In this document: one piece after another, positions 43,996-51,644 of the stretch | How positions within the stretch are numbered: position 1 is the stretch's first letter | How the letters are laid out: every line of letters begins with the position of its first letter | Assembly: GCF_050749815.1 (NCBI RefSeq) | Contig: NZ_CP192735.1 | Location: forward strand, 3,410,001 to 3,474,000 | DNA length: 64,000 nucleotides | Direction of reading: 5' to 3' | Source of the DNA: Dyella_A sp050749815 | GTDB lineage: Bacteria > Pseudomonadota > Gammaproteobacteria > Xanthomonadales > Rhodanobacteraceae | The notes under the pieces: generated by a model | Told to the model about the DNA's origin: nothing | The model's input: the letters and a program-made list of their open reading frames with translations, nothing else | Databases searched by the model: none | Position numbers and translations under genes: made by a program

Positions 43996-45282
43996 ATGAT
44001 TTCCGCTGAAACCGTCATCACCTTTGCCACCCCGGTGTTCTTCGCCCTGATCGGCGTGGAGCTGCTGGTGGCGAAGCTGCGCGGACGGCGCGCCTACCGC
44101 AGCAACGACGCCGTCACCAGCATCGGGCTGGGAGTGATCTCGCAGCTGGCCGGGGTGTTCCTCAAGGTGCTTACGGTAGGCGTGTACGCCTGGTGCGTGG
44201 AGCACGTGGCGCTGTTCGCATTGCCGGCCGACGCCTGGTGGGTATGGGTAAGCGCCCTGCTGCTGTACGACTTTCTCTACTACTGGCTGCACCGCATGGG
44301 GCACGAGGTGAACATCCTCTGGGCCGCGCACGTGGTGCACCATCAGAGCGAGGACTACAACCTCTCCACGGCATTGCGCCAGACCGCCACCGGCGGCCTG
44401 CTGGGCTGGTTGTTCTACCTGCCGATGGCGCTGCTCGGCTATCCGGTAAGCGTGTTCGTGGCCGTGGCGCTGATCGACCTGCTGTACCAGTTCTGGGTAC
44501 ATACCGAGCAGGTCGGCAAGCTCGGCTGGTTCGATCGCGTGTTCTGCTCGCCGTCCAACCATCGCGCGCACCACGCGGTGAACGACCGCTACCTCGACCG
44601 CAACTACGGCGGCATCCTGATTCTGTGGGACCGCCTGTTCGGCACCTTCGTCGAAGAAGACGACAATGATCGGCCGATCTACGGCACGCGCGCGCCGCTG
44701 CGCAGCTTCAATCCGCTGTGGGCGAACCTGGAGGTGTACTGGGCGACCTGGCAGGACGCGCGTCGGGCGACGCGCTGGCGCGACAAGCTGCAGATCTGGT
44801 TCCGCCCGCCGGGCTGGCGACCGGCCGACGTGGCGGCACGCTTTCCAAAGCCGGCCTTCGACCTCGCCCGCGAACGTTTCGACCCACCGCTCACCCGTCG
44901 CCGTGCTGTCTACGGACTGGCGCAGTTCGCACTGCTGCTAAGTATGACCACGCACTTCCTCGGCCTGGCGGCACAGGCCGGCCTGGGCGTGCTGCTGGGG
45001 TATGCGGCGGTGATCGCGCTGAGCCTCACCGTGCTTGGGGCGTGGTGGGAAGGGCGGCGCGGCGCAGTGTGGCTGGAGGCCGCGCGAGTGGTTGCGCTGG
45101 CTGTGGTGCCGGTGTTGCTGGGGCGCTGGTTCGGCCTCGACGGGGCGCCAGTGCGGCTGGCGTTCGCGCTGGTATTCGGCGCCAGTGCGCTCGCACTGGC
45201 GTGGGTGACGCGTGGCGCCGACAGCCCTTCCGACACCGGCGCCATGGCCATGGGTGGGGCGCGCGCGGCCGCTTCCAAATAG
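43996..45282 (+). CDS. fatty acid hydroxylase / sterol desaturase-family membrane enzyme
   Basis: 428 residues. The di-iron histidine boxes of the superfamily are complete: HRMGH at about 98-102, HVVHHQSED at about 113-121, and SNHRAHHAVN at about 190-199, within about six membrane spans. The C-terminal 130 residues add further spans (LAQFALLLSMTTHFLGLAAQAGLGVLLGYAAVIALSL and ALAVVPVLLGRWFGL). The layout resembles AGMO/TMEM195-type alkylglycerol monooxygenases and bacterial relatives, so it may oxidise membrane lipid chains. The substrate is unknown. Divergent from the efflux operon. Ends just before the dyad at 45315. Confidence 0.87.
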   Translation: MISAETVITFATPVFFALIGVELLVAKLRGRRAYRSNDAVTSIGLGVISQLAGVFLKVLTVGVYAWCVEHVALFALPADAWWVWVSALLLYDFLYYWLHRMGHEVNILWAAHVVHHQSEDYNLSTALRQTATGGLLGWLFYLPMALLGYPVSVFVAVALIDLLYQFWVHTEQVGKLGWFDRVFCSPSNHRAHHAVNDRYLDRNYGGILILWDRLFGTFVEEDDNDRPIYGTRAPLRSFNPLWANLEVYWATWQDARRATRWRDKLQIWFRPPGWRPADVAARFPKPAFDLARERFDPPLTRRRAVYGLAQFALLLSMTTHFLGLAAQAGLGVLLGYAAVIALSLTVLGAWWEGRRGAVWLEAARVVALAVVPVLLGRWFGLDGAPVRLAFALVFGASALALAWVTRGADSPSDTGAMAMGGARAAASK

Positions 45283-45314
45283 CCGTCTATACGCCCAAAT
45301 AATTGATTTTGTTA

Positions 45315-45342
45315 GATGTCCGTGAATGTTTTCACGGACATC
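45315..45342. promoter_or_regulatory. perfect 12-bp inverted repeat before the amino-acid permease
   Basis: GATGTCCGTGAA (45315-45326), loop TGTT, then TTCACGGACATC (45331-45342). It lies 33 bases after the desaturase stop and 46 bases before the permease start, and a TATAGT hexamer (45348-45353) follows at once. It could be the desaturase terminator (no T-run follows), an operator, or an RNA hairpin in the permease leader. Confidence 0.7.
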
Positions 45343-45387
45343 GTTGTTATAGTCGTCGGCTGTTACACGTCGGTATCAAGGGGATGC

Positions 45388-46875
45388 ATGATGGGTTTTC
45401 TAGCCAAGCTGGTGCGCCACAAGTCGATCGAGCAGCTGCAGGCCGAGGCCGGTAACCGCGGTGATTTCCGCCGCGTACTGGGGCTCTGGCAGCTCACCGC
45501 GATCGGCGTGGGCGCCATCATCGGCGTGGGTGTGTTCGTGCTCGCCGGCCAGCAGGCCGCGGCGAACGCCGGCCCGGCGGTGGTGCTCAGTTTCATCATC
45601 GCGGGCCTGGGCAGCGCGTGCGCCGCGCTGGCCTACGCCGAGTTCGCCGGGATGATCCCGGTCACCGGCAGCGCCTACACCTACGGTTACGCGGTGCTGG
45701 GCGAACTGTTCGCCTGGATCATCGGCTGGGATCTGCTGATCGAGTACGCGCTGATCGTGGGCGTGGTGGCGATCGGGTGGTCCGGCTACGTGCAGGCGCT
45801 GATCGAGCAGATCTTCGGCGTGTCGCTGCCGGTATGGGCGCAGGGCGCCTACGACCCACAGCACCCGGACAGCGGCAAGGTGTTCAACGTGATCGCCGCG
45901 GCGATCTCGCTACTGATCGCCTGGATGCTCACGGTGAAGACCGAGTGGGGCGCGCGGGCTAACACCGTCATCGTCACCATCAAGGTGATCGGCGTGGCGC
46001 TGGTGATCGGCGTGGGCGCGTTCTACGTCAACACGGCCAACTGGCACCCGTTCATTCCCGCCGCGGTGGTCAAGGACGGCATCAGCAGCTACGGCTGGGG
46101 TGGCGTGCTGGCCGCGTCGAGCATCGTGTTCTTCGCAGTGTTCGGTTACGACACGCTGACCACGGCGGCGGAGGAATCTAAGAACCCGCAGCGCGACCTG
46201 CCACGCGCCGTGCTGCTCTCGCTGGCGGTGTCGATGGCGCTGTACATCCTGGTATCGCTGGTGCTCACCGGCATGGTGCCGTACGACCAGCTCAGCGGCG
46301 CCGCGCCGGTGGATGCGGCGTTCAAGGCGCTGGGTCTGGACTGGGTGCGCGGCATCATTTCGGTCGCGGCGATCGCCGGCATCACCAGCGTGATGTTCGC
46401 CTTCATGCTCGGCGCGGCGCGCATCTGGTTCGCGCTGTCGCGCGACGGCCTGCTGCCGAAGTGGTTCGCCAAGATCCATCCCAAGTACGGCACGCCCGCG
46501 CGCCCCACGATGATCCTTGGGGTGTTCACCGCGCTGGTCGCCGGCTTCCTGCCGATCGGCGAGGTGGCCGAGCTGGTCAACATCGGCACGCTGGCCGCCT
46601 TCATCATCATCTGCGGCTCGGTACTGATCCTGCGCGTGCGCCAGCCGCACGTGGAGCGCCGTTTCCGCACGCCGATGCTGTGGCTGGTGGCCCCGGCCGG
46701 CATGCTGTTCTCGTTGTTCCTGATCATCGGCTGGCCGTGGTTCGCCGACGGTCGCTTCCAGCTGCTCGGCGGCCTGCCGATGATCACCATCTGGCGCTTC
46801 ATCGCCTGGATGGCGCTGGGCCTGGTGATCTACTTCGCCTACGGCATGCGCCACAGCGAGCTGGCCAAGTCGTAA
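45388..46875 (+). CDS. APC-family amino acid permease (cationic amino acid transporter type)
   Basis: 495 residues with about 12-14 membrane spans. The cytosolic N-terminus LVRHKSIEQLQAEAGNRGDFRRVLGLWQLTAIGVGAIIGVGVFVLAGQQAAANAGPAVVLSFIIAG holds the GxGxxIGxG substrate loop, and FAGMIPVTGSAYTYGYAVLGELFAWIIGWDLLIEY follows. This is the pattern of the CAT/YfnA branch. SRDGLLPKWFAKIHPKYGTPARPT is the conserved loop before span 9. Two adjacent in-frame ATGs (45388, 45391) follow AAGGGG, and the second has the better spacing. Followed by a terminator-like hairpin, so probably transcribed alone. Confidence 0.9.
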   Translation: MMGFLAKLVRHKSIEQLQAEAGNRGDFRRVLGLWQLTAIGVGAIIGVGVFVLAGQQAAANAGPAVVLSFIIAGLGSACAALAYAEFAGMIPVTGSAYTYGYAVLGELFAWIIGWDLLIEYALIVGVVAIGWSGYVQALIEQIFGVSLPVWAQGAYDPQHPDSGKVFNVIAAAISLLIAWMLTVKTEWGARANTVIVTIKVIGVALVIGVGAFYVNTANWHPFIPAAVVKDGISSYGWGGVLAASSIVFFAVFGYDTLTTAAEESKNPQRDLPRAVLLSLAVSMALYILVSLVLTGMVPYDQLSGAAPVDAAFKALGLDWVRGIISVAAIAGITSVMFAFMLGAARIWFALSRDGLLPKWFAKIHPKYGTPARPTMILGVFTALVAGFLPIGEVAELVNIGTLAAFIIICGSVLILRVRQPHVERRFRTPMLWLVAPAGMLFSLFLIIGWPWFADGRFQLLGGLPMITIWRFIAWMALGLVIYFAYGMRHSELAKS

Positions 46876-46898
46876 GTCGCGCTGTTGCTCGCAATGAA

Positions 46899-46930
46899 AC
46901 GCCCGCGGAGCCGGTTCGGTTCGCGGGCGT
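46899..46930. terminator. hairpin after the amino-acid permease
   Basis: A 9-bp stem ACGCCCGCG/CGCGGGCGT around a 14-base loop, 24 bases after the permease stop, followed by CGTCTTG. It is a plausible terminator with a weak T-tract. Confidence 0.6.
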
Positions 46931-47140
46931 CGTCTTGATAGGACGATCGTCGCGCGCTTTCGGTCCTCGCCGATGGTCGACGCCGTGACCTCTGGCAGGG
47001 GGCTGAGGGTGACCTTCGACCTACCATCGACCCCTTGTCCCATGCCGGACCCGCACCACAGGACGTGACGGGCGGTCGGCGTGGTTGCAGCCAGGGGAGG
47101 TGAGGTATCGCGTTCCCGGCGTCTGCCCGGAGTGCGTCCT

Positions 47141-49039
47141 GTGCATCGAATCTCCCGCCTGTTTTCCGCCCTCAGCTTGGCTCTCGTCCTGCCGGCCGCC
47201 GCCGCGACGGAGCTGCCGGCCCCGGTCGACCAGCCCTATGCCGGCACGCTGACGCTGGCGCTGGATCTGACCGATGCGCCGAAGAAGGTGTTCCGTGTGG
47301 CCGAGACCATCCCGGTGACGCCCGGTCCGCTGACCCTGTACTACCCCAAGTGGATTCCCGGCGAGCACGCGCCGTCCGGCCCGATCCAGAACGTCACCGG
47401 ACTGGTGATCAAAGCCAACGGCAAGCAGCTGGCGTGGCGCCGCGACCTGCGCGAGATGTACGCGATCCACCTGGACGTGCCCGCGGGCGTCAAGCAGCTC
47501 GACCTGGCCTTCCAGTTCCTGTCGCCGGGCGACGGTGGCGCGTTCGGCGCCAGTGCCTCGTCCACGCCCAAGCTGGTGGACATGGAGTTCAACCAGGTGG
47601 CGTTCTACCCGGCCGGCCACTACACGCGGCAGATCACCATCGCGCCCAGCGTCACCCTGCCGGCGGGCTGGAAGTTCGGCAGCGCGCTGGAAGTGGTCAG
47701 CCAGTCCGGCGCCACCACGCAGTTCAAGCCGGTCACCTTCAACAACCTGGTCGACTCGCCGCTGATCGCCGGCGCGCACTTCAACCGCGTCGATCTCGAT
47801 CCCGGTGCCAAGATCCCGGTGCACTTGAACGTGGTGGGCGACGGTGCCGACGACGTCAAGCTCAGCGACAAGCAACTGGCCGGTCAGCGCGCCGTGGTGC
47901 AGCAGACGCTGAAGTTGTTCGGCGCGCACCATTACGGGCGCTACGACTTCCTGCTCACGCTGTCCGATCACACCGGCCACTTCGGGCTGGAGCACCACCA
48001 GTCCAGCGACGACCGCCTGCCGGCCAATTTCTTCACCGACGACACCATGCACACGCTGGCTGCGAGCCTGATGCCGCACGAGTACGTGCACTCGTGGAAC
48101 GGCAAGTTCCGCCGCCCGGCCGACCTGTGGACGCCCACCTTCATGGAGCCGATGCAGGACGATCTGCTTTGGGTCTACGAAGGCCTCACCGATTACTGGT
48201 GCGGCGTGATCACCGCCCGCTCGGGTCTGTGGAGCGGCGCGCAGTACCGCGACTCGCTTGCATCGATTGCCGCCGCGATGGCGCACCGCACCGGCCGCGG
48301 CTGGCGCTCGCTGCAGGACACCGCCGACGCCGCGCCGCTCACCTACTTCGGCGGCGGCGGCTGGATCAACTGGCGCCGCGGCACCGACTTCTATCCCGAG
48401 GGCCAGCTGCTGTGGCTGGACGTGGACACGCAGATCCGCGAGCTCTCGCACAACAAGCACTCGCTGGACGATTTCGCCCGCGCGTTCTACGGCATGGACT
48501 CAGGCAGCTACGTCACCAAGACCTACACCTTCGACGACGTGGTCGCCACGCTCAACCAGGTGCAGCCGTACGACTGGGCCAAGTTCCTGCGCCAGCGCCT
48601 GGACTACACCGGCACCGAGCTGCCCGAGCACGGCATCGAGCGCGGCGGCTGGAAGCTGGTCTACACCGACCAGCCCAACGACATGGACAAGGCGATGGAG
48701 AAGGTGCGCCACGGCGTGAACCTGGCCTATTCGCTGGGCCTGTCCGCCGGCAGCAACGGCCAGATCTTCGACGTGCAGTGGGACGGCCCCGCGTTCAAGG
48801 CCGGCCTGGTGCCGGGTCTCACCATCGTGGCCGTCAACGGCAAGGACTATTCGCCCGACGCGCTGAAGGATGCTGTTACCGCGGCCAAGGGCGCCGGCGC
48901 GCCGGTCGAGCTGCTGGTGAAGAACGTGGACACCTTCAGCACCTACCGCGTCGACTACCACGACGGCCTGAAGTATCCGCACCTGGTTCGCGCCACGGGC
49001 AAGGATCTGCTGGGCGACATCGCCACCGCGCGCAAGTAA
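47141..49039 (+). CDS. M61-family (glycyl) aminopeptidase with PDZ domain, exported
   Basis: 632 residues from the GTG at 47141, which has GGAG 8 bases upstream and opens a clean signal peptide (RISRLFSALSLALVLPAAAA). N-terminal beta domain, then the gluzincin motif H313-E-Y-V-H317 in LMPHEYVHSWNGKFRRP, with the downstream glutamate in WVYEGLTDYWC. A C-terminal PDZ segment (GQIFDVQWDGPAFKAGLVPGLTIVAVNGKDYSPDALKDAV) follows. It trims N-terminal residues, often glycine or alanine, from peptides in the periplasm. Followed by a close paralogue 79 bases on, clearly by duplication. Confidence 0.92.
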   Translation: MHRISRLFSALSLALVLPAAAATELPAPVDQPYAGTLTLALDLTDAPKKVFRVAETIPVTPGPLTLYYPKWIPGEHAPSGPIQNVTGLVIKANGKQLAWRRDLREMYAIHLDVPAGVKQLDLAFQFLSPGDGGAFGASASSTPKLVDMEFNQVAFYPAGHYTRQITIAPSVTLPAGWKFGSALEVVSQSGATTQFKPVTFNNLVDSPLIAGAHFNRVDLDPGAKIPVHLNVVGDGADDVKLSDKQLAGQRAVVQQTLKLFGAHHYGRYDFLLTLSDHTGHFGLEHHQSSDDRLPANFFTDDTMHTLAASLMPHEYVHSWNGKFRRPADLWTPTFMEPMQDDLLWVYEGLTDYWCGVITARSGLWSGAQYRDSLASIAAAMAHRTGRGWRSLQDTADAAPLTYFGGGGWINWRRGTDFYPEGQLLWLDVDTQIRELSHNKHSLDDFARAFYGMDSGSYVTKTYTFDDVVATLNQVQPYDWAKFLRQRLDYTGTELPEHGIERGGWKLVYTDQPNDMDKAMEKVRHGVNLAYSLGLSAGSNGQIFDVQWDGPAFKAGLVPGLTIVAVNGKDYSPDALKDAVTAAKGAGAPVELLVKNVDTFSTYRVDYHDGLKYPHLVRATGKDLLGDIATARK

Positions 49040-49118
49040 GCCTCATCCAACTTCATCCCCGCGGTCGGCGCCTGCGCCGACCGGGTCCACCGACCACCCC
49101 GCATCGAGGAGATGCCTC

Positions 49119-51023
49119 TTGAAAAACACCGCTCTCGCTTCCGCCCTCCTGGTGGCCGGCCTCGGCCTGCTGGCCGCGCCGGCTCACGCCGACAACGTGC
49201 CGCCCGTGCAGGACACGCCCTACGCGCCGGGCACGCTGAAGATCCACGTGGACGCCACCGACGTGGCGCATCGCGTGTTCCGCGTGCACGAGACGATTCC
49301 CGCCGCGGCCGGCCCGCTCACCCTGCTGTACCCGCAGTGGATTCCGGGCAACCACTCGCCCACCGGCCCGATCGACAAGTTCGCCGGCCTCACCGTGAAG
49401 GCGAACGGCAAGACGCTCACCTGGACGCGTGATCCGCTCAACGTCTACGCGTTCCACGTCGACGTGCCCGAAGGCGCCAGTGCGGTGGACGTGGACTTCC
49501 AGTTCCTCACCGCGCAGGAGCGCAACCAGGGCCGCATCATGATGACGCCCGAAATGCTCAGCCTGCAGTGGGACAAGGTGTCGGTGTATCCGGCCGGCCA
49601 CAACATCCGCATGATCAATGCCGACGCCAGCGTGACCCTGCCGGCCGGCTGGGAAGGCGCCACCGCGCTGGAGCTCGCCTCCAAGAACGGCGACACCTGG
49701 AACTACAAGACCATCACCTACAACGCGCTGGTCGACTCGCCGATGCTCGCCGGCAAGTACCACAAGCAGGTCGATCTGGATCCGGGCGCCAAGGTGCCGG
49801 TACACATGGACCTGTTCGCCGATGCGCCGAAGTACCTCGAGTTTACGCCCGAGCAGATCAAGCCGCACCGCGAGCTGATCCAGCAGATGTACAAGCTCTA
49901 CGGCGCGCACCACTACAGCCACTACACCTTCCTCACCTCGCTCAGCGACAAGCTCGGCGGCATCGGCCTGGAGCACCACCAGTCCAGCGAGGACGGCGTC
50001 TCGGCCGACTACTTCACCGAGTGGAAGAAGAACGCGCTGTCGCGCGATCTGTTCTCGCACGAGTACAACCACTCCTGGGACGGCAAGTACCGCCGCGGCG
50101 CGGATCTCACCACGCCCAACTTCAACGTGCCGATGAGCGACACGCTGCTGTGGGTGTACGAGGGCCAGACCCAGTTCTGGGGTTACGTCGTCGCCGCGCG
50201 CGCCGGCCTGTGGACCCCCGAGCAGACCCGCGACATGCTCGCCTTCGCCGCCGCCACCTACGACAAGGGCCGCCCGGGCCTGGCCAGCTGGCGCAACGTG
50301 CAGGACACCACCAACGACCCCACCATCGCCCAGCGCTCGCCGCTGCCGTATCGCAACTACCAGGCCAGCGAGGATTACTACGTTGCCGGCGCGATGATCT
50401 GGCTCGACGTGGACGCCAAGCTGCGCGCGCTTACCGGCGGCAAGAAGAGCATCGACAACTTCGCCAAGGCCTTCTTCGGCATGAACAACGGCGACTGGAA
50501 GGTCAACACCTACACCTTCGAGGACGTGGTGAAGACGCTCGACGGCATCGCCAAATTCGACTGGGCGCCGTTCCTGCGTGAGCGTCTCGATGGTCACGGC
50601 CCGCTGATCAACGGCATCGCCGAGCACGGCTGGAAGCTGGTTTACACCGACAAGCCGTCCGACGCGGTGAAGGCGATCGAGTCGCGCCGCGGCTTCGCCG
50701 ACCTCACCTACTCGCTGGGCGTCTCGGTCACCAAGGACGGCTCCATCGCCGACGTGCTATGGGACGGCCCGGCGTTCAAGGCCGGCCTGTCGCCGGCGAT
50801 GAAGATCATCGCCGTCAACGGCGCGGAGTACTCCGCCGATGCGCTGAAGGACGCGGTCACTGCCGCGGCGAAGGACAAGAGCCAGCCGGTCGAGCTGCTG
50901 GTGAAAAACTTCGACAGCTACAAGACCGTGCGCGTGGACTACCACGACGGCCTGAAGTACCCGCACCTGGAGCGCGACACCAGCAAGCCGGACACCCTGG
51001 CTAAGCTGATCAAGCCGCTCTGA
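49119..51023 (+). CDS. M61-family (glycyl) aminopeptidase, paralogue of the upstream gene
   Basis: 634 residues from a TTG at 49119 (GGAG 7 bases before), which gives MKNTALASALLVAGLGLLAAPAHA as signal peptide. An ATG just upstream is out of frame. The zinc motif H314-E-Y-N-H318 sits in FSHEYNHSWDGKYRRG, with the glutamate in WVYEGQTQFWGY. The PDZ region is GSIADVLWDGPAFKAGLSPAMKIIAVNGAEYSADALKDAV. It is co-linear with the upstream paralogue over its whole length, but the beta domain and the residues around the active site have diverged. Both genes use non-ATG starts, suggesting deliberate low expression of each. Last chromosomal gene before the tRNA and the acquired region. Confidence 0.92.
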   Translation: MKNTALASALLVAGLGLLAAPAHADNVPPVQDTPYAPGTLKIHVDATDVAHRVFRVHETIPAAAGPLTLLYPQWIPGNHSPTGPIDKFAGLTVKANGKTLTWTRDPLNVYAFHVDVPEGASAVDVDFQFLTAQERNQGRIMMTPEMLSLQWDKVSVYPAGHNIRMINADASVTLPAGWEGATALELASKNGDTWNYKTITYNALVDSPMLAGKYHKQVDLDPGAKVPVHMDLFADAPKYLEFTPEQIKPHRELIQQMYKLYGAHHYSHYTFLTSLSDKLGGIGLEHHQSSEDGVSADYFTEWKKNALSRDLFSHEYNHSWDGKYRRGADLTTPNFNVPMSDTLLWVYEGQTQFWGYVVAARAGLWTPEQTRDMLAFAAATYDKGRPGLASWRNVQDTTNDPTIAQRSPLPYRNYQASEDYYVAGAMIWLDVDAKLRALTGGKKSIDNFAKAFFGMNNGDWKVNTYTFEDVVKTLDGIAKFDWAPFLRERLDGHGPLINGIAEHGWKLVYTDKPSDAVKAIESRRGFADLTYSLGVSVTKDGSIADVLWDGPAFKAGLSPAMKIIAVNGAEYSADALKDAVTAAAKDKSQPVELLVKNFDSYKTVRVDYHDGLKYPHLERDTSKPDTLAKLIKPL

Positions 51024-51031
51024 TCGGAACC

Positions 51032-51063
51032 GCACCCTCTTTCCGCCAGGGGAAGAGGGTGCT
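51032..51063. terminator. hairpin after the second M61 gene
   Basis: GCACCCTCTT pairs with AAGAGGGTGC across a short loop starting 9 bases after the stop. A second GC stem (CGCTCCCTC/GAGGGAGCG, about 51070-51098) follows. There is no T-run. Two tandem stems of this type are common as 3' ends in this group of bacteria. Confidence 0.55.
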
Positions 51064-51293
51064 CCCGCTTCGCTCCCTCCTCCCGTCGGGGAGGGAGCGG
51101 AGTGAGGAGACGGTTCTTGCGGCCGACTCCCATGACCCCGCATGTCGGAAGCAAGCTTGGGCGTACCCTGGGCGCAGGACACAGCCAGCCGTGCCCGCGG
51201 CCAACGCCTCGCCAAGCACCCACCCAACTCCGCTATACTGCGCGTCCGCCGCACCCCGGACATCCGTCCGCACCGCGGCGGCACGCACCACAC

Positions 51294-51370
51294 GCGCCTG
51301 TAGCTCAGCCGGATAGAGTAGTGGCTTCCGAAGCCATTGGTCGGGGGTTCGAATCCCTCCAGGCGCGCCA
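51294..51370 (+). tRNA. tRNA-Arg, anticodon CCG
   Basis: A 77-nt cloverleaf with encoded CCA. The acceptor stem GCGCCTG pairs with CAGGCGC, the D arm is GCTC...GAGT, the anticodon arm is GTGGC-TTCCGAA-GCCAT with anticodon CCG (reads CGG), and the T arm is GGGGG-TTCGAAT-CCCTC. A -10-like TATACT at 51234-51239 precedes it. It is the boundary between ordinary chromosome and the lower-GC acquired region. The 3' end of a tRNA gene is a frequent integration site, and no second copy of this 3' end was seen in the window. Confidence 0.97.
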
Positions 51371-51402
51371 TTTCCCTTGATCCAAACGAAGCCGAAGCTG
51401 TG

Positions 51403-51464
51403 CGTTAAAGCATATATCTGCCAAAACGGCATGTTTATGCTTTAGCGTTAAGCATATATCTGCC
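51403..51464. repeat. three copies of a ~20-bp motif just after tRNA-Arg
   Basis: Copy 1 at 51403-51422 (CGTTAAAGCATATATCTGCC), copy 2 inverted at 51428-51447 (reads CGCTAAAGCATAAACATGCC on the minus strand), copy 3 at 51446-51464 (as copy 1, lacking one A). They start 33 bases after the tRNA CCA and are much more AT-rich than the surroundings. Such clustered repeats can be arm-type integrase sites, transposase end-binding sites, replication iterons or an operator. No matching copy was found near tnsAB. A shared TTATGCTT near 60990 is too short to count. Confidence 0.7.
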
Positions 51465-51644
51465 ACCCCTTGGCGATCTGGGTGGCCCCCGCTACGCGTG
51501 GTCTTGCGCCAGACGTGCTCTGGCAAGGGGCGGCTGCCGGCAATCGGCAGACTGCGGACCTCAAGGCCGGTATGGCCTCTGCCCCTAATCACCTAAAGCA
51601 GCTGTCCAATTCGCGTTGGGAGGTTCGCCGAGCGATGGATGTTC

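Noticed and set aside
51403..51464. Possible minimal CRISPR array (three ~20-bp repeats)
   Set aside because: One copy is inverted, two copies overlap, spacing is 5 bases or less, and no cas genes are present. This is not an array.
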